Shown here in pieces: positions 1-10,566 of a stretch of 64,000 nt of DNA. This DNA comes from Kryptolebias marmoratus. Its lineage: Eukaryota; Chordata; Actinopteri; Cyprinodontiformes; Rivulidae. Under the pieces are notes generated by a model. It had not been told where the DNA came from. It made no database searches and saw only the letters and a program-made list of their open reading frames with translations. Position numbers and translations under genes: made by a program. Location of the stretch: positions 29,120,230 to 29,184,229 of the forward strand of contig NC_051445.1 in the NCBI RefSeq assembly GCF_001649575.2. The letters run 5' to 3'. Every line of letters starts with the position of its first letter. Position 1 is the first letter of the stretch.

Positions 1-495
1 TTTAACCTTTTCCATATTCTGAGTCCAGAAATTGCATTTAGTCCAGAGGCCATTGTCTTTGATGATGGAATATCAGCCAGTTCGGAGTAGTTTGCAATTT
101 CGCTCCTGTTTACAGTCTGAGTGCTGGTCGATCCGTGAACCCATCCACGAATTTGACGATAATCCAGGTAACTGCCTGGTCGAAAGAGCAGAAATCTTGT
201 TATCAAAAACCCAAATATAAAAGGAGCCAGTAGTCCTGTCCAGGTGAGTATCCAAGTGTCCGAGGTAAGTATCCGTGAACCCGTAGCTCCGTGACGTGGC
301 AAAGAATCTATCAACAAGATGCATAGAGAACGTAGTCAAAAAGTTACCAATCTTGTTTAGAAACAGTGGCTGCGAATCTAACCCAGGAGGTTTGATGCTC
401 CAGCGAAGGTCTGGTCTCAACTGGAGGCTTAAGTACTGGCAGTCCTCATTATCCAGATCCGGATCACCTGTGAAAAGTAGGAACTAGAGGAGCCG
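1..495 (-). repeat. Dispersed repeat family R1, copy 1 (cut by window edge)
   Basis: Positions 1-69 match 38228-38296 essentially base for base, and the block around 190-225 (a run reading TTATCAAAAACCCAAATATA) recurs at about 52921-52953, so this is the third member of one family. The strand is inferred from the other two copies, whose LINE-like 3' tails lie at their left ends on the minus strand. Here the tail would lie outside the window. The right border near 495 is approximate. No coding capacity is recognised; the short ORFs here look incidental. Confidence 0.7.
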
Positions 496-1371
496 CCCCA
501 AGGCGGGGCTAAAACTCCAGATCCCTACAAAAAGTAAAAAAATGCAATGAAAAGACTAGACCCTTGGACCTTAACTGAAAACATGCTAAATATTCTGATT
601 TAGTTAGGGCAGAGCTATAATGTTAAAATCATCTTTGCTTACTACAAAGAAAAACAACAATGAAAATGACAAAAATATTTTCTCAGAGTCTGCTGCCTCC
701 GTTTTTAATATGGCAGTTTGCATATAGTCCAGATTGTTCTGAAAAGAGATCCAAATGTACTCAAGCAGCAAACTTTTTGAAAACCAATAGCCATTCTCAA
801 AAAATTTGTCCGCAGCTATATATAAACTATTAAAACAAATTGGTTTTATCTGTAGTTATTAACTATACCTGGTTAGACCTCAGAGAAGATGCACCGATGT
901 AGTGAAGGAGGACAAGGAGTTTGTTGGCGTAACAATATAAAGGATGTACGGGATGGGGTGAGATAGAGGCAGATGATCTGCTGTGGCGATCCTTGAAGGG
1001 AACAGCCGAAAAACGAAAGAGAAGACTGCTGTTTTTTGGTTTATATGACTATTATACTAAGACTAGTCTTTCTTTTTTTAGTTCATTGGTTACTAAAAGA
1101 AAGTAGGTTGTACTATTGCTGTAGCGATCTAAGAGAGTGAGTTACAGTACTGAAAGTACTAATTTAATTACTGTACCTACAGACTCAAATAACTCAGTTG
1201 TTGATTCAGCTAGTTTATATCTTTATACTTTGCCAGTGACATTGTGCTGCTCTTTTGTTGTTTGTTTTGCAGGCACTAATCATTCATGTGGAGGATGCCA
1301 ATCAAATACTGCAGTCTAGTCCTTTTTGTGTGTTAACTCTCTCTTTCTGAATTTTCCTTTCCTTATCATTA
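496..1371. other. Unassigned AT-rich stretch
   Basis: I recognise nothing here beyond a short GCCCC...GGGGC hairpin near 490-510 and a 60-codon ORF at 1137-1319 that has no recognisable domain. Confidence 0.4.
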
Positions 1372-1479
1372 ACACTTGCATTTACAAAAGATTTTTGTCA
1401 AAGCTAGACTGATGCATTCTCATATACTGTTGTTGAACCTGTGTCATTGCAGCCCATTTTCATTTGCATTACACTGTTA
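1372..1479 (+). repeat. Left member of a direct repeat bracketing the H3/LINE insertion
   Basis: This ~108-bp block, starting ACACTTGCATTTACAAAAG and ending near CATTACACTGTTA, recurs in the same orientation at 2453-2563 with roughly 85% identity by eye. The two lie either side of the histone H3 / LINE chimera. They may be a tandem duplication into which the chimera inserted, or ends of an unrecognised older element. Confidence 0.75.
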
Positions 1480-1504
1480 ATTAGCTGTGAATTAGATCTT
1501 CAGC

Positions 1505-1693
1505 ATGCCATCAAGTTTGGAAAAGGCCTGGTAATTCAATTCAAATACAAAATTTAAATTCAAAAATACTTTAATAATCCCAAAGGAAAATTAAAAGTTG
1601 TTGTAGCTCATAATCCTGGTTTTGTTAAAGAGTTGATGGCTGTGGGCAGGAAGAATCTCTTGTAGTGGTCTGTCCCGATGTGTCCTCGATCCT
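1505..1693 (-). mobile_element. 3' end of a LINE fused to the H3 sequence
   Basis: On the minus strand the H3 reading stops at codon 108 and is followed by sequence whose alternative frame resembles the conserved C-terminus of fish LINE ORF2 proteins (a [10 protein letters not shown] pattern). It continues into a typical fish LINE 3' tail with an ATTAAAG signal and TTGAATT-type repeats near 1530-1570. The exact clade is not assigned. The LINE is 5'-truncated to under 200 bp. The join to H3 is discussed as a finding. Confidence 0.55.
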
Positions 1694-2017
1694 GGTGTCC
1701 TCAAAGAGCCTCACCAGGTGAGCCTCGCTGGCCTCCTGCGGAGCCATGACAGCCGAGCCCTGGAAGCGCAGATTCGTCTTGAACTCCTGGGCGATCTCCC
1801 CGACCAGTTGCTGAAAGGGCAGCTTCTGGATGAGCTGCTCGGTGGACTTCTGGTAGTGTTGGATCTCCCTGAGAGCAACGGTACCAGGCCTGTAGTGGTG
1901 AGGCTTCTTCATTCCACCAGTGGCCGGCGTGTTCCTGCGTGCAGCTTTGGTGGCCAGCTGCTTCCTGGGAGCTTTACCTCGGGTGGATTTACAGGCGGTC
2001 TGCTTGGTTCTGACCAT
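1694..2017 (-). pseudogene. Histone H3 pseudogene, C-terminally truncated
   Basis: Histone H3 wraps DNA in the nucleosome core. The minus strand encodes a start Met followed by the H3 N-terminal tail, alpha-N and most of the histone fold up to the LFEDT motif (residue 107, Met not counted), intronless. After that the H3 sequence ends abruptly, so the last ~28 residues including helix alpha-3 are missing. About 20 of 107 residues differ from the near-invariant vertebrate protein, many being Arg to His, Gln or Cys, as expected from CpG decay: A1V, R8C, K27R, S28N, R40H and several more. Ala at 31 and Val-Met at 89-90 point to a replication-dependent H3.1/H3.2-type parent rather than H3.3. Not expected to be functional. 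Confidence 0.9.
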
Positions 2018-2452
2018 GAATGGACTTCAGGGTTCTTCAGGTTCAACACTGAAGAGTAAAAGATGTTAATCAGCTGCTCCTGATTGTGAAAAAAGCCACC
2101 TTGTTGTCATGGTTATGCATCATAACAAAATGTCCAAAAGTAAAAGGTTTCAGTAAAAAAATCCTTGTAGCTGCACAGCATCCGATACCAGAGGAAATAA
2201 TCTTTAAATAAAGTGATTTACAAGTAGAACAAGGAGGAATTAAAATTTTCAGAAGCAATATCTCAGAATGAATATAACAGAGCTACTCCAACATGCAGCC
2301 ACCTTGAGCGGCACAATTCTAGAAATAACAAGTAACAAGCAATTCATTTGATTCAACTGTATTATACCAGGGTGGCACCTACAACCTGCAGGACAATAGA
2401 TCCTGAGGACCATGGTTAAAGACTCCTGCATTACAGTGTTGCTATTTTACCT

Positions 2453-2563
2453 ACACTTGCATTTGTAAAGGACTTTCTGTCAAAGCTAGACTGTGATGCA
2501 TTCTCTTATACTGTTGTTGAACCTGTGTTATTGCAGCTGGTTTTTATTTGCATTACACTGTTA
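2453..2563 (+). repeat. Right member of the direct repeat bracketing H3/LINE
   Basis: Second copy of the ~110-bp block at 1372-1479, same orientation, with the shared runs CAAAGCTAGACTG and TACTGTTGTTGAACCTGTGT. The distance between starts is 1081 bp. Confidence 0.75.
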
Positions 2564-2941
2564 TTGCTGCCATGCAAGTGTTTCACTGTTGTTGCTGCTA
2601 TTTTACCTCAACTTCATTCATACTATTGATGATCATTTTTATTCAGCAATTAAGGTTATGGTTATAATTTCACAAAAACCTGACAAGAAATCTGTCCTTG
2701 TGTTCTGTGAATAAAACAAACATTTTATTGAATCTGTATTCTCTATTTTTGTAAATTTCAAAGGATTAATGGGAATTTGCAGATTTCATTATTTGTCAAC
2801 AGATATGCACATTCTGTAAAATTACAACAGAAACAACAGCTTACTGTAATTCAATATAGTTATTTACTGTTAAAATTAATTCCAGTACATGAACGGTAAA
2901 AAAACTGTAAACTACTGGTTTATCGTTCTGTATTTCTTCAA

Positions 2942-3560
2942 GTAAGATATTCTTATAAAGGGTTTTAGGACACCAACATGTGCTACTACTATATTTTACT
3001 CAAATGAAGACACTTGGTGCAACAGAATACCCTACCTTACTGTTTTTTTACGGTAGGGTATTGTTATAAAGAGATTAAGTGCATCTATGTGTGCTACTTC
3101 TGAATTTCATAATTGTAGGATATTTTAATAAAGGATTTTAGTGCATCTATTTGTGCTACCCACTTATATTTAACAGGTAGGATATTCTGATGAAGGGTTT
3201 TAGGACACCAACATGTGCTACCGCTGTATTTCATAAAAGGTAGGAAACTCAAATAAAGGTACAACAAGATGTGCTACCTAAGTATTTTATTAAAGCTGGG
3301 TATTCTGATGAAAGAATTAAGTGCATCTACAAATGTTACCACTATATTTTATAAAGGTAGATTACTACAATGAAGGGATTTGATGCAACGGAATGCGCTA
3401 CCCTGCATACAAGTGGGATATGCCGATTAAGGATTTTAGTACAACATGAACAATACCGCTAAATTTTATAAAGGTAGGATATTCTATTGAAGGGATTAGT
3501 GCATATATCTGGAATAGCTTTTCATTTTAAACGGGTAGGATATTCTGATGAAGGAAGTGG
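2942..3560 (+). repeat. ~60-bp diverged minisatellite, about 10 units
   Basis: Successive units start near 2942, 3001, 3052, 3115, 3177, 3240, 3296, 3356, 3412, 3473 and 3533. A typical unit reads GGTAGGATATTCTGATGAAG, then a variable GGATTTTAGTGCATCTA, then TGTGCTACC, then ATATTTTATAAAG. Unit length varies from about 51 to 63 bp and units are strongly diverged, so the array is old. No coding or regulatory role is visible. Confidence 0.8.
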
Positions 3561-3723
3561 TTTTACAAAGGTTTTTGTTGTGGATATAAATTGGTCCAAT
3601 ACTATGCTAAGCATAATTTTTAAGTTTCTACTTAAAAGAATGTTATCCGATTATGATATTTAATATTAACACATACCACTATAGTTTTTGGTTTGTAAAC
3701 ATGACGGTTGCAGTTTTTGACGG

Positions 3724-3763
3724 GTAGCACTGACAGTTAGATATAGCTATCTAGCAGTGCTAC
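3724..3763. repeat. Short nested hairpin
   Basis: Outer arms GTAGCACTG (3724-3732) and CAGTGCTAC (3755-3763) enclose inner arms TAGATA and TATCTA around a TAGC loop. It lies downstream of the minisatellite, whose units also contain GTGCTAC, so it may be derived from that array. Confidence 0.6.
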
Positions 3764-4254
3764 GGTAGGAAAATTTGACGAAGTAGCACAGAACGTCAGA
3801 ACACCAGCTGATTACCAGCAAACCGTGATTTAGTAAAAAAAAAAAAAAAACTTGTTTTAATCAAAAATACAATTAAAATACATACTAATTGATTTTTTAC
3901 CTAATTTGAATTCTAATTTAAGTCACATTTACAAATAAATTAAATTAAATTAACATTGTGACAGTTTTCAAAAGTATTTAATAACAGAAAAAGAAACTGT
4001 GCAACAAAATTCTGGGGGTGCCAGTCAGGTATCCCTCCTGACACATAGGATAATTTCATTTAAATACTTTTTGCATATAATACAGCCACATAAGGACCGA
4101 ACACACAAGGTGTTGACCCTTAGTTGGTTAATTGACAAACAGAAATTTTCTTTTTGAGCAACAGCACATGAAAGGAAAAAGAAAAACTCAGCAGCAACAA
4201 CACAATATCTCTAATTTCCTGGCTTCGAAAGCTCAAGTGTCCATCAAGAGGAAA

Positions 4255-5110
4255 TAAACAATCAAGTTCTATTTCATTTCAGTGAACCTGTAACCATGTG
4301 ACTACAACCCTCGGGTCAGGAGCATTATGCCAAATTAATCACACCTGTGGGTGCGCGTCCCACCCTATATGAATGAGGCGCGTGCACACACTCACCCTCT
4401 TTCTATCCTCCTGGTCACTGAGAGCTTGTGCCGGTTTGTGTTGGTTTTTCACCATTTACTCACNNNNNNNNNNNNNNNNNNNNNNNNNNNNNNNNNNNNN
4501 NNNNNNNNNNNNNNNNNNNNNNNNNNNNNNNNNNNNNNNNNNNNNNNNNNNNNNNNNNNNNNNGATGGATTGATGACACTTTGAGTTTAAGCCTTAGTAC
4601 TGGGCCTCCATTGCTATGGAGCCCTGTGTGTTCTGGGACACCTTTTGTTGTACATATGTTTATTGCCCAGAAAACATGTTTATGTTTATAAAGGTTTTCA
4701 ATTGTGATTGAATTTCTCTATTGTGGTCTGTTCTGTTTAGACAGTTACCCACTGTACATACCTGTTGGGTGCCAATTCACCCTCTTCATGACTAATTTGG
4801 TATACTGTTGTCACATGGTTACAGGTTCACTGAAATGAAATAGAACGATTGTTTACGAATGTAAACACGGTTCTATGAATGAAAGTGAACCTGTAACCGN
4901 TTTAGGTCATGCAGATGGTTAATTGGCTGGGGTTCCCCAGTCGGTAGAAAGAGGGTGAGTGTGTGCACGCGCCTCATTCATATAGGGTGGGACGCGCACC
5001 CACAGGTGTGATTAATTTGGCATAATGCTCCTGACCCGAGGGTTGTAGTCACATGGTTACAGGTTCACTTTCATTCATAGAACCGAGTTTACATTCGTAA
5101 ACAATCGTTC
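4255..5110. mobile_element. Foldback-type element with nested inverted repeats
   Basis: A 124-bp arm at 4281-4404 is repeated almost perfectly in inverse orientation at 4946-5069. A second pair, 4843-4898 and 5055-5110, is also inverted. The segment 4815-4898 itself begins GGTTACAGGTTCACT and ends with the inverse AGTGAACCTGTAACC. The region contains an assembly gap (4464-4563) and one ambiguous base at 4900. No transposase is visible. It is best described as a non-autonomous foldback or long-TIR DNA element, perhaps two overlapping copies. Confidence 0.7.
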
Positions 5111-5391
5111 TTAAAAAAAATGTTTTTACGTGTCCTATCCAAGAAGGTACAGGCTCCCATTCACATTTCCTTTTGCTCCACAGCAAGAGCTGCAGAACAA
5201 TGATACAACAACAAAAAATAACCATTAGGCTACATAAGCCATAAACTTTCATATTTACAAGGAAGAGAGAAAAAAATGTAAACACTTACAGTGAAGAATT
5301 CAGACGGCAGATATGAAAACACAAAATAGGTTCCTACGTTTCTGTGATGGATAAACAATATTCACTATCACTATAGAGTGTAATGAGTATT

Positions 5392-5787
5392 TTACTTTAC
5401 GAAAGTGTAAGATGTCGCCACGTGCAATGGACCAACCGGAGTTTCAGTGGTGAGGGATTGAACAGCCTCAGCGCTGTGCCAAAACAAGGTTTCCAATTTG
5501 GGATGCACGCTTGTGACGGTTTGTGAAAACGTCAGTCTGCTTCTAGCATCAAAAGGTAACTGACTGAGCGTCCAGAGAGCCGTCATATTTCCTGGTCTCT
5601 CGTGAGCGCGCACGACGTTCACGTCTCTGAGAAAACGAGCGTCAGGTGTTGTGTCGAAAAAAAAATGCCCCAGCCATTTTCCTGGGTTCTTGTGAGCGCA
5701 CACGGCGTTCACGTCCCTTAGAAAACGAGCGTCAGGTGAGGAGACAAAACCTGTGCAACATAGCTCCAGAAATGAGCGGGTTGTCAC
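5392..5787 (-). other. Unidentified ORF containing a 58-bp direct repeat
   Basis: A 131-codon open frame on the minus strand contains two copies of a 58-bp repeat, 5591-5648 and 5681-5738, spaced by 90 bp. Both preserve the frame and encode the motif PDARFLRDVN. I do not recognise a domain. Both the openness and the peptide repeat could simply reflect a DNA-level duplication in non-coding sequence. No signal peptide or catalytic motif is visible. Confidence 0.3.
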
Positions 5788-5945
5788 AACTTAAATGAAA
5801 TGTGCAAACACGGCACCAACACACATCTCACGTCAAGCCCAATAAATAACAACATGAACCATGAAAAACAAAGAGATGCTGTATTGTACTGTAATTTTGG
5901 TGGCACAGGCTGCATGTTGGATCACTACATGTAACAGCAAAACAA

Positions 5946-6402
5946 TGTTATGAATTCTAGTGTTTGTTTCTGTTTTGGCTTTATGTTCTGATGCTTTGAT
6001 TTCTTGGGTTATTGTTTCTTTTATTTTATTTTATCATCTGGGTTTTGGTTCAGTTATCATTGTCTTTGCTTCTTGTCTTTCCCCATTTATCCTCAGTCAG
6101 CTCCTGTTTTCTTGTCATGCCCATCTCCATCTGCTTCCTTGATTTTCTCTCACCTGTGCCCACTTCCCCTAATTGCCTCCTGCCTTTAAAACCTTGTCAC
6201 TTTCTCCACTACACTGCTGGTCTATTGTATGTTGACTTTTGTCTCATGTCCCTTAGCACTTGTTGCCTCGTTCCTTGCCTTGCCCTGCCTTGTCTCACCT
6301 CGTTTGCATTTTTGTTAAGTTTAGTTTTGCTGCCTTGTCATTCAGCAATAAGTTTGACTTTCATTGATTTATTTGCTTTAGTTGTGATTCGCCCATCATA
6401 TG
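5946..6402 (+). mobile_element. Solo LTR-like element, TGTTATGAATTC family
   Basis: Starts TGTTATGAATTCTAG, the same start and following ~100 bp as the partial LTR at 63791, where a polypurine tract precedes it. Internally it has the layout of the abundant fish LTRs seen elsewhere in this window: a T-rich left part, a TTTAAAA box at about 6186 upstream of the presumed transcription start, and an AATAAG-like signal near 6344. The right border near 6402 is approximate and no clear target duplication is seen. Confidence 0.55.
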
Positions 6403-8250
6403 ACTAATATTTCTTCCCTCTGTGGTCTATAAACACTCCTTTTTATCGGCAACAGCAGTAATCTCCTTCCATGGGTTTTAAACCGTTTGATTATCTTTGT
6501 GATCTCTCATAGAGGGATCATATAAATGCTGATACAGTCAAACCAGCTCTGCTAGAGCACCGAAATTGTCCATTTTGAGTGGAGCGTGGCGTGCCCGGTC
6601 CATGCCAAGTTTCAAAAACTGGGAGGTGCACGACCACGCAACGTGACACCGTGCAGGGCTTTTGCGCAGGGACAGCATCACTGTTTGTGCGGTGATCAAC
6701 ACGTCAAGTTGATGCGGGTGGGGGAAAAAAAAAGTGTATAAAAAATTACGTATTTTACAATAAACAAGCAGAGCTTAGCCTGGTGTCGGGGTAGGGAAAG
6801 CCTGGCGGCCCGCAAGGCTTATAATGCACTGGGGGAAACCCTGGGCACTGTATATTCCTAGTATGGGGAACAGAAAACTGCATCCTCCTCAACAAATTTT
6901 ATTAAAATTACACTAATATACATTTATCTCAATGACTTTCAACAGGCTTCCATCAGTCTGATACTTTGTAGAATGTAATATTTTTCATCCCTGACCAAAC
7001 TTCCCACATGCTGTTCATCAGTTGTTTTGTTTTTTTTCCTGGCTCTCTTTTAGCTTAGTTTCAGCTCTTTTTACACAGTCTTCAAGAACTCCCTGTGTTC
7101 CTTCCAGAAGGCTCTGTACTCAGCAGCCCTTTCAGACCACTGATCCATTTGACAAACATCTCAGTGTCCTGGTGGGGCTGTTCTATTCCACACATAAGTT
7201 TAAGCAGACCATCACACACTCAGTCATGACATTGATCTTTTGCATGTGGCTCAGGAAATACATCCTTTTAAAACACACCTTCTAAACTTCTTCAGATTCC
7301 TGAGTACTGTCGAGGTGATAAACATTTCCACAGTACCTACTCTTTGCTTACAGTTTATCTCTGAATATTGGATGTGTAGGAGGAGGTGCAATATAAGAGA
7401 TCATAGTTTATTTTACCAGTGGAGGAAGAGCAGAAGAGCTGTATGTTTATCAAAATTTGCAAAAACTATTTTATTATTATTATTAAGTGGACCAGTTCAG
7501 AGAAATGGAAGGTGGAGAGTTCACAAGAAAGAGAAATGGCTATGAATATAGTGGAATGTGACTTTGTAACTGCTGGGATGATAAAATCATATTCACTGTT
7601 ATTAGCAGCATAGAGTGACATGTTTAGACTCAAAAAAATAGCACCAGACATCTCTCAGTTAATTAAAGGTCCTAAAGGAATGCATATACTCTGCCATCTT
7701 TCAAGCCATAATTTTAAACTTACATCATCTCATGTTAAGAAATTAGTGTTACAAGTGTTCTGGTCAAACCTTGAAAATAACTGTATGCTCAATCTTTTAG
7801 CACTGTTTTTCTTGTGAATGACTGTGAATGTATGACTCTGCCGGTAGTTGAATAAACTGTTGGACTGACTAGGTATGTTAATATATTGAACAGCCTCTCA
7901 GCGCCATCAACAAATAATGGTCTCAGCACACTTATAATTACATACTGACCCAAATGTTGTTAAAAAATGAAAAAAAAACAAACAAACAAAAAAAAAACTC
8001 CAGCAACAAACAAAACAAATGATGTCGTATGAAAGTTTAGAGGTTCAATATTAGCAACTGTAGTGTTCTTTCACACTGGTATGGTATTTTAGAGAAAGAG
8101 TTGTTTCATAAGCCTGAACAGCAATAAACATTTGGCCCTTGTTTGGTGAGCCATTTGGCCTAGACTGGACAAAGACTTATACCCTTTTCTTCATAAGTCA
8201 TGCTCCATGACTGATCTCATGGCTGATAAGGTACGAACTGCTGATAATTT
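6403..8250. other. Unassigned sequence
   Basis: I recognise no gene. A GC-rich patch at about 6560-6860 ending in a GGGGGAAACCCTGGGCAC stretch resembles the end of a hAT-type non-autonomous element but no partner end was found. ORFs up to 101 codons at 7022-7817 have no recognisable domain. An A-rich (CAAA)n-like tract lies at about 7965-8005. Confidence 0.3.
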
Positions 8251-9290
8251 AGTAAGTAAGTAAGTAAACTTTATTTATATAGCACTTTTCACAGACATAA
8301 AAATCACAAAGTGCTTTACAAAAATGGAAAACACAACAGCAATCAAAAAAGCAAAAATCAGTGAACAAGATTAACCAAAAGCCAGTTTGAAAAAATATGT
8401 CTTGAGACTTTTTTAAAATAAGTCAGTTGAATTGGAGCAGCGCAATGGTAGAGGGAGAGCGTTCCAAAGCCTCGGGGCCACCACCTGAAATGCTCTGTCA
8501 CCACGGGTTTTAAAATGAGTTCTGGGTACCAAAAGCAGCATCTGTTTAGAAAACCTCAGTCCTAAACGGACAGAGAGGCTTCAGAAGTTCTAATATACAT
8601 TTGGGAGCTTCACCATGAAGTGCTTTAAAAGTTAAAACCAATATTTTAAAGTGAGTCCTAAAGTAGACCAGGAGCCAATGTAAAGAGGCCAGAACAGGAG
8701 TAATGTGAGCTGTTCTGTGGGTTTTAGTTAAAAGCCTGGCTGCAGCATTTTGCAAAGACTGAAGGCAAGCCATGGAAGATTTACTTAGACCCACTAAAAG
8801 GCCATTACAATAGTCTAAAAGAAATAAAAGCATGGACAATCGTTTCCTTTAATAATAAAAACAGTTGCGAACTAACAATTTGCAATGATTATCCAAAAAC
8901 AAAGAACTGTCAAAGAGAACACCCAGATTTCGGAGACTACTTTTCTTTGAAGGGTTTAAAAACCCAAGATGCTTCCTGATTTCCGCGATTTTATCTTCAC
9001 AATAAGCGACTGAGTCTTGCCTGCATTTAACTGTAGTTATCATTCAGCCAGACTTCAATGTCAGCCAGGCGGTTTCTGAGTTCAGTTTATTTATAAAATT
9101 TGGAAGATCGAAAGAACAGTATATTTGATTATCATCAGCATACACATGGTAAGAGTCATTACTGTAGGAATTTAAAATAAAACCTATTGGGCGTATGTAC
9201 AATAAAAAAAAGAAGTGGGCCCAAAACTGAACCTTGGGGCACCCCGCAGGACAGCTAAGCAACATCAGAGTGAACATTATTCATGAACAT
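8251..9290 (-). mobile_element. L2-type LINE, 5'-truncated, RT pseudogene
   Basis: Non-LTR retrotransposon copying itself by target-primed reverse transcription. The minus strand encodes part of the RT (a degraded PQGSVLGPLLF motif and the catalytic motif as YADD near 9120-9150), then the C-terminal segment with LDYCNGLL, LQNAAARLL, HITPVLASLHWL and FKALHG (8546-8839). A 3' UTR follows, ending AAAAGTGCTATATAAATAAA and a (TTAC)n tail at 8251-8268. Several frameshifts separate the pieces. The endonuclease and N-terminal RT are absent, so the copy is truncated near 9290. Clade assignment to L2/CR1 rests on these motifs. Confidence 0.85.
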
Positions 9291-10124
9291 AGTAAAAGAT
9301 CTGTCAAATAAGTAAGAAATAAAATTTTATAAAATTTTGAAAAAAAAGATGAGAAATTATAGTTTTTTTAAAACTTCTATTATAACATATACTGTACTAA
9401 CCCATTTTTAAAACAAATCTTGTGGAATATAATTTAAGGGAAAAAAAAGTAAAGCACAAGATGAACTAAGGAACTATTGACTCAAAATGTGAAATAAATG
9501 AAACATTACAACCACCAAACAGAAAGACATTATTGGCTGTTATTTCTTGAAAATGTCATCATGAATGAAAGTAAACTAGCAACTGAAGAAAAGTAATACA
9601 GCAATCACTGTAAAGGTTAGGTTATATTCAGCACAGGGTATAGCTCCTTTTTTACAAAGGTTAAACATTTTCTGTATGATTTAACAAAAGCCCCAATATC
9701 AAAAATAATAAATAGTGAAACAGTGAAACAGCCTATGGAAACAAAATTCTTAGTGAGATTCAGGCACATAATTAGTCTTCTAATGTTATATGTTAGGCTC
9801 ATCAGCAGAACATCAGACATCATATCAGTGCTAACATAAAAATGGTACATAAAATATCAGTGTAAATATGTAGAAATGCAGTGAAATTTGTTTGTACTTT
9901 TTGTTAAAGAGAAACCCACAATGGTCACTGAAATAACTCAAAACTGACAGTCAAAAAAAAGAGAAAAAAATAAAAAAAGTTAAATATCAACTAATGAAAA
10001 TCCGTCATTGCATTTGAATGTTTGTTCAACAGAATTATTTAAAAGAAATAAACTAATGAAACTGGTCTTGACATGAAGATGGTACCTCTAGAAAAGAGAT
10101 TATTTGACTATAGGGACATGTTTA
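9291..10124. other. Unassigned AT-rich sequence
   Basis: No gene or element recognised. Poly-A and AT-rich throughout; the longest ORF (77 codons, minus strand) has no recognisable domain. Confidence 0.4.
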
Positions 10125-10566
10125 TGTCGGGATTTGGGTTTTGTTCAGTTTATTTTTATGTTTCTTTTGGGTTTTGTTTCATGTCTTAGTTTTCTGTTAC
10201 TGCGTCTTTGTCTTTCATGTCTGTGTTTTTGTTATCATCTGCTCCTTACCAGTTGTCACTCACTCAGTCTCCTGCCACGCCCACCTCCACCTGCCGGTAA
10301 TTGTCATCACTCACCTGTGCCCACTTACCTCGTCACCCTCTGCGTTTAAAAACTCAGTCATCTCTCCCACACTCCGCTGGATCATTGCTCTTGTTTCCCT
10401 GTAGTCTTGTCTTGATCCATGTTTTTCCACATTGCCACTTTGTTACTTTTAGTCTTTTGCTGCCATGACAGTCTTTTGTTTTTGTTTACCTTATTTTAAT
10501 AAATTAGTTTTCTTTACAAGATAAGCCTGCACTCTGGGTTTTCTTCCTTCCCCACCCTGCCTGACA
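10125..10566 (+). mobile_element. Solo LTR, TGTCAGGA family
   Basis: Starts TGTCGGGATTTGGG and ends CCTGCCTGACA, the TG...CA ends of this fish LTR family. The internal order is as in its relatives at 15313 and 42750: a promoter-like TTTAAAAA near 10346, an AATAAATTAG polyadenylation region near 10497, then CTGCACTCTGGGTTTTC. The flanks GTTTA and GGTAA are only weakly alike, so the target duplication is eroded. Confidence 0.75.

Noticed and set aside
1694..2017. Functional histone H3 gene
   Set aside because: About 20 changes in a near-invariant protein and loss of the last ~28 residues; no downstream histone stem-loop was seen. Called a pseudogene.
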